From positions 1 to 64,000 of the forward strand of contig NZ_JADKPO010000001.1 in assembly GCF_015352445.1 (NCBI RefSeq): DNA of 64,000 nucleotides, given 5' to 3'. The notes under the pieces are model-generated. The model did no database searches, had not been told where the DNA came from, and saw only the letters and a list, made by a program, of their open reading frames with translations. The position numbers were made by a program, and so were the translations under genes. This document shows positions 33,336 through 41,413 of this stretch, piece after piece. The stretch is from Nocardioides agariphilus. Its GTDB lineage: Bacteria > Actinomycetota > Actinomycetes > Propionibacteriales > Nocardioidaceae. Position 1 is the stretch's first letter, and the number at the start of each line of letters is the position of its first letter.

Positions 33336-33899
33336 CTAGAACGCGCTTCCGGGAGTCCAGTGTGCCGGCTCGTCACCATCCGCGGACGAGCCGATGGGGG
33401 CCTCGTCCTTGACGCGGTCGGTCGACTCGTGCGCGCTGGCCTTGACCTCGTGCGCGGCCTCGGTCGCCTTGTCCTTCAGGTGATCGCCGACCTCCTGGGC
33501 CGCCGACTTGGCCTGGTCCATGACCGGCTGGCCGTGCTCCTGGGCCACCTCCGTGAGTCGCTGGGCACCTTGGGCCTCGGCCTTGCTCGCCGGGATCAGA
33601 CCCGCGATGACCAGGCCGGCACCGAAGGCCACGAGGCCGGCAGCCAGCGGACTGCCGTCGACACGCTCCTCGATGGCGGAACCCGCATGAGAGCTGGCAT
33701 CGCTCACGCTGTGTCCGGCGCTCTGCCCACTGCCCATCACCTGGTGCTTGGTCGATGTCCAGCGGTCGCGTACTGCCGACTTGCGGCGCTCGAGGATGGC
33801 GGTCGGGCTGACCTTGTCCTGGAGCGCGTCGACGTCCTGCGAGAGCTCTGCCCGCGTGCGGGCGATGTCTTCGTTCAGCTCTTCTGTGCTCGTACCCAT
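33336..33899 (-). CDS. DUF3618 domain protein
   Basis: A 187-residue protein. The N-terminus is the DUF3618 module (EELNEDIARTRAELSQDVDALQDKVSP), then a helix, one hydrophobic segment AAGLVAFGAGLVIAGLIPAS, and a long charged amphipathic helix with repeated Ala/Lys/Glu (AQEVGDHLKDKATEAAHEVKASA). It looks like an envelope-associated coiled-coil protein of unknown function. ATG 33899 has AAGGAGG six bases upstream. Last gene of a three-gene leftward operon; its start overlaps the end of the Holin-X gene by 25 bases. Confidence 0.88.
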   Translation of the reverse strand: MGTSTEELNEDIARTRAELSQDVDALQDKVSPTAILERRKSAVRDRWTSTKHQVMGSGQSAGHSVSDASSHAGSAIEERVDGSPLAAGLVAFGAGLVIAGLIPASKAEAQGAQRLTEVAQEHGQPVMDQAKSAAQEVGDHLKDKATEAAHEVKASAHESTDRVKDEAPIGSSADGDEPAHWTPGSAF

Positions 33900-34297
33900 G
33901 CTGCGTCCTCCTTGAGGGACTGTTGTGTCTGCGGGAGCTGCGGACTGGCTTCCTGCAGCTTCTTGCGGCCCATGCTGGCCAGTACTCCGGTCGCGACGGC
34001 CCAGAGGACGGCCACGATCAGCGCGGCGAGCTCAACGGGCATCACGTCGTCGAGGAGCCACACGAGGGCCCAGGACAAGAAGGTGAGCATCAGCAGTCCG
34101 GCCACCGCGGCGCCGGCGAGCATGCCGACGCCCTTGCCTGCGGTGGTGGCCTCCTGTCGGAGCTCGGTCTTGGCCAGGTCCATCTCCTGTCGCACGAGTG
34201 CGCTCAGGTCCGAGCTGATGTCACCGACGATCTGACCGAGGCTGCGGTCCTCGCGCGCGGGTGCCGCGGCGCCCGGCGTCGCGTCGAACGGCGTCAT
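33875..34297 (-). CDS. Actinobacterial Holin-X (phage holin family) membrane protein
   Basis: A 140-residue protein. The N-terminus reads SLGQIVGDISSDLSALVRQEMDLAKTEL, followed by two membrane helices, GMLAGAAVAGLLMLTFLSWALVWLL and VELAALIVAVLWAVATGVLAS, the Holin-X/DUF1469 pattern. Despite the family name there is no phage context; such proteins are chromosomal envelope proteins. Starts at ATG 34297, overlapping the preceding stop (TGATG); GTG 34300 is possible. Middle gene of the operon between the helical protein and DUF3618. Confidence 0.88.
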   Translation of the reverse strand: MTPFDATPGAAAPAREDRSLGQIVGDISSDLSALVRQEMDLAKTELRQEATTAGKGVGMLAGAAVAGLLMLTFLSWALVWLLDDVMPVELAALIVAVLWAVATGVLASMGRKKLQEASPQLPQTQQSLKEDAAWVRAQKS

Positions 34298-34956
34298 CAC
34301 GACCCGCCGAAGGAGCGGTCGGACTCGGTCGCGGTCGCCGCGGGGGTGACCGGCGCGTAGGCCGACGTGGTGCCGACCGGCTCGTCCACGGTCGTCGACA
34401 GCGGGGCATAGGGGTCGGTCACCGGAGTCACTGGCCGCTCCTGGGTCGCAGTGGCGTCCGAGCCGGTGGTCTGCGCTGCATCGCGGCTGCCTCGCATGAG
34501 GCGACCGGCGACCAGACCGGCCACGACGGATCCGGCCAGGAACATGCCCGGCCGACGTCGGGCGAACGACCTGAGGTCGTCGAGCAGCTCGGTGGGCTCG
34601 CGTCCGTCCAGCTTCTGGCTGAACGAGCGGGCCCGGTTGGCGACCTCACGCGCCGCGTCGGAGGCCATGCCACCGCGCTGCTCGGCCATGCCGTCGAGGT
34701 CGTCGCTGAAGGTGCGCAACGTCTCGACGAGACGATCGCGCTGGGTGCGGGACTGGTCCTGCACCTGGGTCTTGGTCTCGTCCAACAGGCCGAGGGCCTG
34801 CTCGCGGACGTCACCGGCGACGGACTTGGCCTCCTCTGACGCCACTCCCGCGACGTGCTTGGCCCGCTCCGTGGCCTGCTCGGTCGTGGATCGCTGGTCA
34901 CCGGCGCCGTTGCCTCGAGCGGTGTCGCTGGTGGTGCTCATGGAGCTCGTGGTCAT
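34297..34956 (-). CDS. Helical envelope protein with one membrane segment
   Basis: A 219-residue protein. The first 130 residues are an amphipathic, Ala/Glu/Arg-rich helix, probably a coiled coil ([20 protein letters not shown], then [20 protein letters not shown]). A single hydrophobic segment [19 protein letters not shown] follows, then a Thr/Pro-rich tail of about 60 residues. No family is named with confidence; it occurs with Holin-X and DUF3618 genes in many actinobacteria. ATG 34956 follows GGGAGGAA. First gene of the operon, 40 bases after a SigB-type promoter. Confidence 0.82.
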   Translation of the reverse strand: MTTSSMSTTSDTARGNGAGDQRSTTEQATERAKHVAGVASEEAKSVAGDVREQALGLLDETKTQVQDQSRTQRDRLVETLRTFSDDLDGMAEQRGGMASDAAREVANRARSFSQKLDGREPTELLDDLRSFARRRPGMFLAGSVVAGLVAGRLMRGSRDAAQTTGSDATATQERPVTPVTDPYAPLSTTVDEPVGTTSAYAPVTPAATATESDRSFGGS

Positions 34957-34996
34957 GGGTTCCTCCCTCTGGTCGACATCTGTCGATTACGGGGGA

Positions 34997-35022
34997 GTAC
35001 CCACTCCACCCTCGGTCGATAC
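34997..35022 (-). promoter_or_regulatory. SigB-type promoter of the Holin-X/DUF3618 operon
   Basis: Reading leftward: GTAT, a 16-base spacer, GGGTAC. This fits the Streptomyces coelicolor SigB consensus GNNT-N14-16-GGGTAC exactly. It lies 40 bases before the first start codon. It suggests control by a SigB/F-type sigma such as the one encoded at 26.3-27.1 kb. Confidence 0.6.
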
Positions 35023-35115
35023 GAGCGAAAAGCCTGTGAAATAAGGGAGTTCGGCGCTCTTGAGGCGCTCGTCCCCCGACTTTCACCCCTGCGGGGGAGG
35101 ACCCGCCGGTTGCGG

Positions 35116-35427
35116 TCAGCGGCGCCGGCGCGGCCTTCCGCCGAGGTCGCGGACCTGGTCGCGCAGGTCGTCGGTCTCCGCCTCGAGGACGGCGTCAGGG
35201 CTGAGCGCCCGGCGCGCAACGGTGACTGGGAGATGCTCGCTGCCGAGCGCCCGGTCGGCTTGTTCAGCCGGCAGCTGGTGCTGGGCGACAGCCTCGATCT
35301 GGACAAGGTCGACGCAGCCTATGACGCCCGCGTGCTGCGCCTGACCGTTCCGGTCGCGGAGAAGGCCAAGCCGCGCAAGATCGAGGTCTCCAGCCGGACC
35401 AACGAACCGACCGCCATCAGCTCCTGA
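35116..35427 (+). pseudogene. Truncated Hsp20 small heat-shock protein fragment
   Basis: From about 35205 to the TGA at 35427 the frame reads [19 protein letters not shown], then [20 protein letters not shown], then [19 protein letters not shown]. This is the second half of the alpha-crystallin domain of actinobacterial Hsp20 proteins. The first half, with N-terminal arm and strands 2-4, is missing. No start codon with a ribosome site precedes it; only the internal ATG 35233 is in frame. Upstream DNA (35116-35205) instead has coding bias on the opposite strand. A broken gene formed by deletion or recombination. Confidence 0.72.
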
Positions 35428-35437
35428 GCCACGTCGC

Positions 35438-35620
35438 GTGATGACGGCCACCGGGTCCGCCAGCAACTCAGCCGCCCTGGATGCCGTGACGCACGACGCC
35501 CTGGTGACGCGGGCGTGGATGGATCTCCTGGCTGCCGAGGACGACTGGGTTCAGCGCGAGTTCGACGAGCTGGTGGAAGCAGGCTTGGGGTGGCTCCCGT
35601 CCGCTGTGCCCTCGCACCAG
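35438..35620 (+). pseudogene. Short hypothetical ORF, probably degraded
   Basis: Begins GTG 35438/ATG 35441 with well-biased codons: TATGSASNSAALDAVTHDAL, then WMDLLAAEDDWVQREFDELV. After about residue 52 the bias is lost in this frame. A -1 shift near 35588 would give an Arg/Pro/Ser-rich tail, which may be the original reading. The frame stays open to 36049 only by chance. No family recognised. The first 50 residues are real coding sequence in my judgement; the rest is doubtful. Confidence 0.4.
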
Positions 35621-35773
35621 TCAGGGAGCGCGTGGTCGCCACTCTCACTTGCCCGGCGACCGGACGTCAGACGGCCGCTGGATGACCCAGGGTGTGCTTG
35701 CGCGATGGCGTCAGCGGCCATCTCACGCGGTCCCGATCACCCGTCGGACCCGTCATGCGGGCGCCACCTCGGG

Positions 35774-35810
35774 CCCTGCGCCGGGGGTAGTCGGTCGACC
35801 CGGCGCAGGG
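35774..35810 (-). terminator. Hairpin after the 35-residue ORF
   Basis: Perfect 12-bp arms CCCTGCGCCGGG and CCCGGCGCAGGG around a 13-base loop. It lies 26 bases after the stop of the small leftward ORF at 35837-35944. Confidence 0.7.
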
Positions 35811-35836
35811 GGTCAGGGGTCGATGACCCCGAGATG

Positions 35837-35944
35837 TCAGCTGTGGCTCTTGCGCTTGCGCGCGGACCGGTGCCGGCCAGGCTCGGGCAGAGGCAGCGAG
35901 CACACCACGAGAGCCGAGAGGATCAGCACCGCCAAGAGCCACAT
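35837..35944 (-). CDS. Possible 35-residue single-helix membrane peptide
   Basis: ATG 35944 to TGA 35837 reads MWLLAVLILSALVVCSLPLP followed by a strongly basic tail (EPGRHRSARKRKSHS). This is a signal-anchor-like helix with a positive C-terminal tail. A strong hairpin follows 26 bases after the stop, as expected for a real small transcript. No convincing ribosome binding site is seen, and the surrounding region is full of gene remnants, so it may be chance. Confidence 0.4.
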   Translation of the reverse strand: MWLLAVLILSALVVCSLPLPEPGRHRSARKRKSHS

Positions 35945-35994
35945 GTTCGGTCAGTACCCCCCTGCAGCCGGCGTAGCCCGAATCCCTTCGGGAC

Positions 35995-36078
35995 TTACTC
36001 GCAGATGCCGTCGATCAACGCGTCGACGGAGGACTCCGTCGTGTCGTAGGCCGTCACCAGGCGGACCACGCCCGGCAT
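35995..36078 (-). pseudogene. C-terminal remnant of a threonine aldolase
   Basis: Leftward, the codons read MPGVVRLVTAYDTTESSV and then DALIDGICE before TAA at 35995-35997. VVRLVTAYDTTE-x3-DAL is the usual end of low-specificity L-threonine aldolases (LtaE, PLP-dependent). Upstream of 36078 the homology stops at once, so about 320 residues of the enzyme are missing. A deletion remnant; no function expected. Confidence 0.65.
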
Positions 36079-36485
36079 CTCCTACGACGTCTCGAGCCCG
36101 TGCAGCTCCCCGAGCCCCTCGCGGATCCTCGTCGACAGGCCTGCGAACACGGCGCGACGGGAACCTGAGAGCCCCGACACGGTCGAGTACGCCGACACCG
36201 ACTTCGCCGCCCGCGAGCTCGTCGCCGCGAGGATTTCGGGACCTTTGGCCCTACCCGATGGCGCTCCTGGCTCCGAAGATCGTGTGCAATAAGGCGACGG
36301 TCGAAGATGGCCTGGGACATCGGTTGAGGGGGCTCCGTCCCTGACCTGGCTCGGAACACGCTTCACGGGTGCCTCGACCGTCGCCGATCCCGGCGCGAAG
36401 AGGTCGGAAACATCCGCCCTTGCGGCAGGGGCGTCGGACCCTTGGCGGCCCGGTTCCGCCTCGTCGAACAGTGAGGGGGCCACCC
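36079..36485. other. Gene-poor stretch with degraded coding sequence
   Basis: No intact gene is visible. Between about 36155 and 36235 the + strand has short biased codons (SPDTVEYADTDFAARELVAA), which look like the remains of another protein that I cannot name. Together with the Hsp20, threonine aldolase and truncated ORF pieces, this makes 35.1-36.4 kb a region of gene decay. Confidence 0.4.
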
Positions 36486-36866
36486 ATGTCCAAGGTCAGA
36501 ACGGACTCACGCGAACGACGGGAGCGGGCCACCCGCGCCCTCGAGCAGCTCGGGTCCCACCGCTCAGACCACCAGAAGGTCGGCGTTCAGTGCCGGCGTG
36601 CTCACCACCTGGCCGCTGTCTACCTGACGCCGGAGGGGCTCGTGTACGAGTCACGCATCGGCCCGCACAGCCACGGGTCCAAGGACTTCGTCGACACCGG
36701 TCGGAAGGGCTCGCGGGGCGGCGTCGAGTACGTCGACCTCCTCCAGGCCGACCGTGCCACCGACGATGCCTTGCCCGCCTGGTGCGACTGCGGACCGCGG
36801 ACCGTCTCACGTGCCGAGCTCCTCGAGTCGGTGCGTCTGGGTGTCTCGTCGGTCCGGGTCGGGTAG
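36486..36866 (+). CDS. Hypothetical actinobacterial protein
   Basis: A 126-residue, Arg-rich cytoplasmic protein: SKVRTDSRERRERATRALEQ, QCRRAHHLAAVYLTPEGLVY, a central His/Ser-rich ESRIGPHSHGSKDFVDTG, and a C-terminal WCDCGPRTVSRAELLESVR. The two Cys of WCDCG with Cys 35 and His residues could bind a metal. ATG 36486 follows GAGGGGG. No family recognised. Monocistronic, before the secreted beta-propeller protein. Confidence 0.65.
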   Translation: MSKVRTDSRERRERATRALEQLGSHRSDHQKVGVQCRRAHHLAAVYLTPEGLVYESRIGPHSHGSKDFVDTGRKGSRGGVEYVDLLQADRATDDALPAWCDCGPRTVSRAELLESVRLGVSSVRVG

Positions 36867-37009
36867 CCACCCATCCCCCGCACGCCATGACGCAGGAGCG
36901 CCGCGACGATCCCTGGGGTCCTTCGGCCCTCCTCGTGGGGTCTGCCGCCCCTTCCGAAGGATGAGCCGGGCGTCACAGGCTGGCGGCTCGACACTGTTGG
37001 GGAGGAACG

Positions 37010-38065
37010 ATGACTCGTCTTTCGCGCCGCCGCCCGATCAGGCTCGGCCTCTGCGTGGCCAGTGCCTGCGCAACCCTGGTCGCCCTGCTGGCACAGGCGC
37101 CCGCGCGGGCATCCGTCGACCCCATCGAGCCGGCCTCGCTCGCCCGGGGAGCGGACCCGCAGGTGGCCTACCTGGTCCATGACGTCATCCGCGACGGCGA
37201 CCTGCGGATCCCGGTGTCGCGCAACGGCATGCACGCCGCACTGTGGGAGGTCGCCGGCGGCTACGTCGTACGCGATGTCAACGTGGCACCCGGGGGCAGG
37301 AGCCGCCTGACGTTCGTCAGCGACACCGGCGAGCGGCGCGAGATCGCCCGGTCCCAGGGCTGGTTGACCGTCGCGGTCTCGGCCGACGGTCGCCGCGTCG
37401 CCTACCAGCAGATCCTGAGCCCCACCGGCGAGCTGACCGTCGTCACGGTCGAGAAGCCGCGCAGCGGGCGCGTCCTGGCGCGGCACCGCTTCCGGTTGGC
37501 AGTCCTGGTGGCCCTCGACTCGGAGCGCGTGCTCGTCGGGATGCGCACGAACTGGCGTGACCCGGCGTCGGTCTGGTGGCACTACCGGTCGGGCCGGACC
37601 CAGCGCTGGTACGACCAGGCGGCGGTGATGGCCGACATCCCGCACAACCGGGTCGTGTTCGACTGGCAGACCGCCGGCGAGTTCTGCACGCGGGTCGCCG
37701 CGCTGTCGCACCCCAGGCACACCCTGTGGCGCAGCTGCCGGATGATGCCGCACCAGTGGTCGCCGGACGGAACCCGCGCCCTGGCGACCCATGCCTACTT
37801 CGACGCCCGCGGCACGACCAGGTGGTGGGTGATCGGCGGCAGCTCCTCAGAGCGCGAGCTGGCGGTGGCCGGGCGCCTGGACTGGCACGCGGTGTGGGAG
37901 GACGACGCTCACTTCCTGACCCTGGCGCAAGGTGAGGACGGCATGGCCGCCATCGTCCGGTGCGACCTGACCGGCTCCTGCGAGCGCGCCAGTCGCACCT
38001 GGCAGATGCCGCTCGATCCGGACCTCTACTACACCTCCCCTCCGGTGACACTGGCCCAGAGGTGA
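37010..38065 (+). CDS. Secreted WD40/TolB-like beta-propeller protein
   Basis: A 351-residue exported protein. The signal peptide is LSRRRPIRLGLCVASACATLV with an ARA-type cleavage site near residue 36. The body has repeating beta blades of TolB/WD40-like kind (RDVNVAPGGRSRLTFVSDTG, then LTVAVSADGRRVAYQQI, then QWSPDGTRALATHAYF), where ADGRRVAY and SPDGTRAL are blade signatures. No enzyme motif; a binding or scaffold protein outside the cell. ATG 37010 follows GGGGAGGAA. The next gene starts six bases after its stop, so they are co-transcribed. Confidence 0.82.
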   Translation: MTRLSRRRPIRLGLCVASACATLVALLAQAPARASVDPIEPASLARGADPQVAYLVHDVIRDGDLRIPVSRNGMHAALWEVAGGYVVRDVNVAPGGRSRLTFVSDTGERREIARSQGWLTVAVSADGRRVAYQQILSPTGELTVVTVEKPRSGRVLARHRFRLAVLVALDSERVLVGMRTNWRDPASVWWHYRSGRTQRWYDQAAVMADIPHNRVVFDWQTAGEFCTRVAALSHPRHTLWRSCRMMPHQWSPDGTRALATHAYFDARGTTRWWVIGGSSSERELAVAGRLDWHAVWEDDAHFLTLAQGEDGMAAIVRCDLTGSCERASRTWQMPLDPDLYYTSPPVTLAQR

Positions 38066-38071
38066 TCGACG

Positions 38072-38728
38072 ATGAGTGAGAACACCGTGTCTGCCGTGCG
38101 TCGCCGGACGTCGATGGCCATCCTGCGTCGGGGACCGGTCGCGATCGCGGCCACTCTGGTGCTGTCGTACGCCGCGTGGCCGGCGTACGCCGCCGACATC
38201 GAGGGAACACCCGGTGACGACGTGCTCGTCGGCACCATGGGCGCCGACCACATCACCGGCCTGGCGGGCGCCGACATCATCCGCTCGGGCGCCGGGGCCG
38301 ACAGCGTCCGGGGCGGCCCGGGCAACGACCTGATCTACCTGGGTGGCAACCCCCTGCTCGAGGGACCCACGGGAGACTCGGGCTCAGGCGGTGCCGGCAG
38401 CGACGTGATCTTCGGTGGCCCGGGCTTCGACGTACTCTCCGGCGCGGCGGGAAACGACGTCCTCGTGGGTGGACCCGGCGACAACTGGCTGCTGGACGGC
38501 CGCGGCAACGACGTGGTGATCGGGGGCGACGACGGCAACGCGGTCTATCTCGGTCCGGGCGCGGACCGGGTGTACCTCGGCTCGGGCGGCGAGGGGATCT
38601 ACGTCGGCAGCGACGGAGCCGTCGACGTGATCTTCTGCGGTGCTGGATACGACCGGGTCTGGAACGGCGGCGAGCCCGATCCGCTCGATCGCTTCCACGA
38701 CTGCGAGGAGTTCAGCGACCACCCGTGA
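38072..38728 (+). CDS. Secreted RTX-like calcium-binding repeat protein
   Basis: A 218-residue protein with a signal peptide (GPVAIAATLVLSYAAWPAYAA, cleavage near residue 40). At least seven hemolysin-type nonapeptide repeats follow: GTPGDDVLVG, GLAGADIIRSG, GGPGNDLIYLGG, GGAGSDVIFGG, GAAGNDVLVGG, GRGNDVVIGG. These fold into a calcium-binding beta-roll. There is no protease or toxin domain, so it is probably a wall or matrix protein. Ends with two Cys (FCGAGYDR, HDCEEF). Six bases after the beta-propeller gene, same operon. Confidence 0.88.
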   Translation: MSENTVSAVRRRTSMAILRRGPVAIAATLVLSYAAWPAYAADIEGTPGDDVLVGTMGADHITGLAGADIIRSGAGADSVRGGPGNDLIYLGGNPLLEGPTGDSGSGGAGSDVIFGGPGFDVLSGAAGNDVLVGGPGDNWLLDGRGNDVVIGGDDGNAVYLGPGADRVYLGSGGEGIYVGSDGAVDVIFCGAGYDRVWNGGEPDPLDRFHDCEEFSDHP

Positions 38729-38872
38729 CCGGCCAGGGCGTGCCGGCGAGACGGGGCCCCTGACACACCTCCATGCCAGGTGCTTGAGGTAGTTCTGCAC
38801 GAAGTCGTGCAGGGCTGCCTCGAAGGTCGGCGCCCAGCGGACCGAGCGAGAAGTACCGCGACTCGATGGGAC

Positions 38873-39535
38873 TCAGTCGGAGCCCCGCTCGCGCCACCAG
38901 TGGATGGCGGCCGGGATGATCGTGAGCAGCAGCAGGCCCAGGATCAGGTAGTCGATGTGGTTGGCCAGCCACGGAAAGCTGTCGCCGACGAAGTAGCCGG
39001 TGCCGGTGATGCTGAGCACCCACAGCAGCGCTCCGACCAGGCTCCATACCAAGAACCGGGGCCGCTTCATCTTCGAGGCTCCCGCAACGACGGTGACGTA
39101 GGTGCGGACGACGGGCACGAAGCGGCCGATCACCAGCGACTTGCGACCGTGCTTGTCGAAGAAGGCCTCGGTGCGGTCGAAGTACGACTGCTTGAGGATC
39201 TTGCCGTCGTGCTCGTAGATCACCGGCCCGAGCTTGCTGCCGATCTCGAAGCCCAGCACATTGCCCAGCATCGCCGCGCCGACGAGCAGCAGGCAGCCGA
39301 CCAGCAGGTCGAGCAGGCCCGGACCAGGAATGATCGAGAGGTCGCCACTGGCCAAGAAGATGCCGATCGCCACCAGCAGCGTGTCACCGGGCAGGAACGG
39401 GAAGAACAATCCGCACTCGACCACGATGATCGCCAGGCTGACCCAGAAGAACCCGGTGCCGAACTGGTCGAGCATCCACTCGGGGTCGAGCCACTTGATG
39501 CCGAACAGCATGGGCGTGAGGAGGGCGTGCGGCAT
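38873..39535 (-). CDS. DedA family membrane protein
   Basis: A 220-residue DedA/VTT-domain protein with five or six helices. FFPFLPGDTLLVAIGIFL is the re-entrant loop motif, then LGNVLGFEIGSKLGP, then FFDKHGRKSLVIGRFVPVVRTYVTVVAGAS, with the essential acidic and Arg residues (Glu in VVECGLFFPFLPGD, Arg in GRFVPVVRT). DedA proteins move lipid carriers such as undecaprenyl-phosphate or phosphatidylethanolamine. ATG 39535 follows AAAGGCAG. The 144-base gap after the calcium-binding gene has a few leftward codons (FEAALHDFVQNYL) that may be an unidentified remnant. Confidence 0.93.
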   Translation of the reverse strand: MPHALLTPMLFGIKWLDPEWMLDQFGTGFFWVSLAIIVVECGLFFPFLPGDTLLVAIGIFLASGDLSIIPGPGLLDLLVGCLLLVGAAMLGNVLGFEIGSKLGPVIYEHDGKILKQSYFDRTEAFFDKHGRKSLVIGRFVPVVRTYVTVVAGASKMKRPRFLVWSLVGALLWVLSITGTGYFVGDSFPWLANHIDYLILGLLLLTIIPAAIHWWRERGSD

Positions 39536-39628
39536 GGGCTGCCTTTCGGTCGGGGCACCCGAGGTGTATCGGTGCGAGCCCGTCTCGGGAACCACCCGAA
39601 GGGCTACAACTGCCGGCTGATACGCCTG

Positions 39629-40438
39629 TCACTCCTCTGGCGCAGCCAGTCGTTGCAGCTGTCCCTCGTGCACGTCGTTGACCCACTCCCGGCCTGCCCT
39701 GGCTCCGGGTCCGATCCGCGGGTCGCTGGGAGGTCGCCGGTCGAGCAGCGCGCGAACGTACGTGCGGTCCTGGTCGATCCGGGCCCGCACCTGCTCTCCG
39801 TTGGCCACGGACCCGTGACCGGGGACGACGACGTCGACGGCGTCTGCGGTCGCTTCGATCAGATCCAGCGCGGTCAGGTAGTCGCCCAGCGGGTCGTCTG
39901 CTCCCGGGTTCAGCATGGGGACCAGCACGTCGGAGAGCATGTCCCCCGCGACCAGAACGCGACTGTCCTCGACCAGCAGCGCCGCATGACCCGCCGCGTG
40001 CGCCTGGTGCTCGATGATCCGCACGGCGGGTCCGTCCCACGGAACCCGCGTCGCGCCCGGTGGCAGACCAGCGACCTGCCCGAGCAGCTCGAGCGGTACG
40101 TCGTCGGGGATGCCGGCTGCCTTGGCGGTCGCAGCGATGTCGCCGGACAGGCGGGCGCGGGCGGTGTCGGCACAGCTGGCCGTGGCGTAGCGGGGCACGT
40201 CCCCGAGCCCGGGATGCCACAGCAGGTGGTCCCAATGGGGATGGGTCGAGAAGCCGGCCACGACGCTCATGCCGGCGCCCGACAGGTCGCTCGTCAGGCA
40301 GTCGAGCTCGTCGCCGCTGATCCCGGGGTCGATCAGCAGCACACCGTCTCGGCCCTGCACCACCACTGCGTTGCTCTGCACCCACGCGCTGGCGTGCACG
40401 AGGACACCGTCTGCAACCTGCTTCAGCATGAGGTTCAT
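39629..40438 (-). CDS. MBL-fold metallo-hydrolase
   Basis: A 269-residue metallo-beta-lactamase-fold protein. The zinc motif is FSTHPHWDHLLW (HxHxDH), preceded by GVLLIDPGISGDELDCL. Further ligands lie in EHQAHAAGHAALLV (His), RVLVAGDMLSDVLVP (Asp) and DVVVPGHGSVA (His). Probably a hydrolase of a small ester or lactone. Two ATG codons (40441, 40438) follow GAGG; 40438 has the better spacing. Divergent from a GNAT gene 39 bases away. Confidence 0.88.
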   Translation of the reverse strand: MNLMLKQVADGVLVHASAWVQSNAVVVQGRDGVLLIDPGISGDELDCLTSDLSGAGMSVVAGFSTHPHWDHLLWHPGLGDVPRYATASCADTARARLSGDIAATAKAAGIPDDVPLELLGQVAGLPPGATRVPWDGPAVRIIEHQAHAAGHAALLVEDSRVLVAGDMLSDVLVPMLNPGADDPLGDYLTALDLIEATADAVDVVVPGHGSVANGEQVRARIDQDRTYVRALLDRRPPSDPRIGPGARAGREWVNDVHEGQLQRLAAPEE

Positions 40439-40477
40439 CATCGACCTCGGTCCCAGACACGTGGGACGATCCACGCC

Positions 40478-41074
40478 GTGCAGGTGAGGCCGATCCAGGC
40501 AACGGAGGTGGACGCGGCTGCGCTGACGCTTGCTCTTGCGTTCCGCCACGACCCCGTCTGGGGCATCGCCCTCGAGCTGCCCGATGCCTCCGACCAGCAT
40601 CTGGTTCCCTACTGGCGTCAGTACGTCGAGGGGGCACGTCGCTATGAAACGGCCTTCGTCTCGACCGATGCCGGCACGGTCTCGATGTGGATCCCACCGG
40701 GCGGCGCCGAGCTGTCCGATGACCAGGAGGCAGCGCTGCGCGAGCTGGCGGCACAGACCTTCGACCACGAGCAGGCGAGCGCGTTGTTCGAGCTCTGGGA
40801 GCGATTCGACCAGCACCGTCCGCATGAGGAGCCCCATGCCTACCTGAGCCTGCTGGCGACCCGCCCGACCCACGCCGGCCACGGTCACGGCCAGGCACAT
40901 CTGGCCGCCGACCTGGCGCGATGGGACGCTGCTGGCCTCCCGGCCTACCTGGAGTCGAGCAACCCGGTCAACGACCACCGCTACGCCCGGCAGGGCTTCG
41001 TCAGGATCGGCCAGTTCGAGACGGTCCTGGACCGGGCGGTGGTCACCACCATGTGGCGCCCCGTCGGAGGGTGA
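40478..41074 (+). CDS. GNAT family N-acetyltransferase
   Basis: A 198-residue GNAT: VQVRPIQATEVDAAALTLALAF, a central block YLSLLATRPTHAGHGHGQAHLAADL with the acetyl-CoA loop (HAGHGHGQ), and YLESSNPVNDHRYARQGFVRIGQFE. This matches the puromycin N-acetyltransferase-like subgroup found in Actinobacteria; the acceptor is unknown. It starts at GTG 40478, with GACGAT eight bases upstream. Divergent from the MBL hydrolase gene, sharing a short promoter gap. Confidence 0.88.
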   Translation: MQVRPIQATEVDAAALTLALAFRHDPVWGIALELPDASDQHLVPYWRQYVEGARRYETAFVSTDAGTVSMWIPPGGAELSDDQEAALRELAAQTFDHEQASALFELWERFDQHRPHEEPHAYLSLLATRPTHAGHGHGQAHLAADLARWDAAGLPAYLESSNPVNDHRYARQGFVRIGQFETVLDRAVVTTMWRPVGG

Positions 41075-41086
41075 CTCCTCCGGGGG

Positions 41087-41413
41087 CTAGCGACCCACGG
41101 CTCGCTCGAGCTCGGCCTTCGTCATCGACGAGCGACCCCTGATGTTCTGGCGCTTGGCCTCTTCGTAGAGCTGCGCCTTGGTGCGCCCACCCGGCCCACT
41201 GTGGGAGCGCAGACCACCTCGCCGCGAGGAGGAGATGTCATCGGTCGAGGTCCTGCTGGCCTGGCGGGCCTCGCCATGTCGCGCTCGCTCCTTGTTGACG
41301 GTGCGAGCCGCGATCTCCTGGGCGGTGTCCTCGCTGCGGCCGCGCCCCTCGAGCCCCTCCTTGATGTGCTCGTACTGGCGTTCGCGCTTCTTGCTCCAGC
41401 CCTGTTGCGGCAT
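41087..41413 (-). CDS. Small basic protein with Rho-N-like C-terminus
   Basis: A 108-residue, highly charged protein: QQGWSKKRERQYEHIKEGLE, then GRSEDTAQEIAARTVNKERARHG, a Ser/Thr linker, then GGRTKAQLYEEAKRQNIRGR and SSMTKAELERAVGR. The first half is the signature often annotated as a plasmid stabilisation protein; the end is a Rho-N/SAP-like helix pair that may bind nucleic acid. No plasmid context is seen. ATG 41413 follows GAAGGGAGA. Divergent from the monooxygenase gene across a structured 474-base gap. Confidence 0.85.
   Translation of the reverse strand: MPQQGWSKKRERQYEHIKEGLEGRGRSEDTAQEIAARTVNKERARHGEARQASRTSTDDISSSRRGGLRSHSGPGGRTKAQLYEEAKRQNIRGRSSMTKAELERAVGR

Noticed and set aside
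33875-34297. Phage or prophage signal from the Holin-X name
   Set aside because: The neighbours are chromosomal envelope genes and no phage structural gene is present.
35621-36049. Remainder of the 203-residue open frame
   Set aside because: Codon bias is lost after about residue 52, and the frame crosses a terminator hairpin and the threonine aldolase remnant.
38780-40477. Long N-terminal extension of the GNAT gene
   Set aside because: The upstream part is antisense to DedA and the MBL hydrolase, and the domain begins at GTG 40478.
41087-41413. Plasmid maintenance system
   Set aside because: Only the family label suggests it; there is no partner toxin, replication or partition gene.
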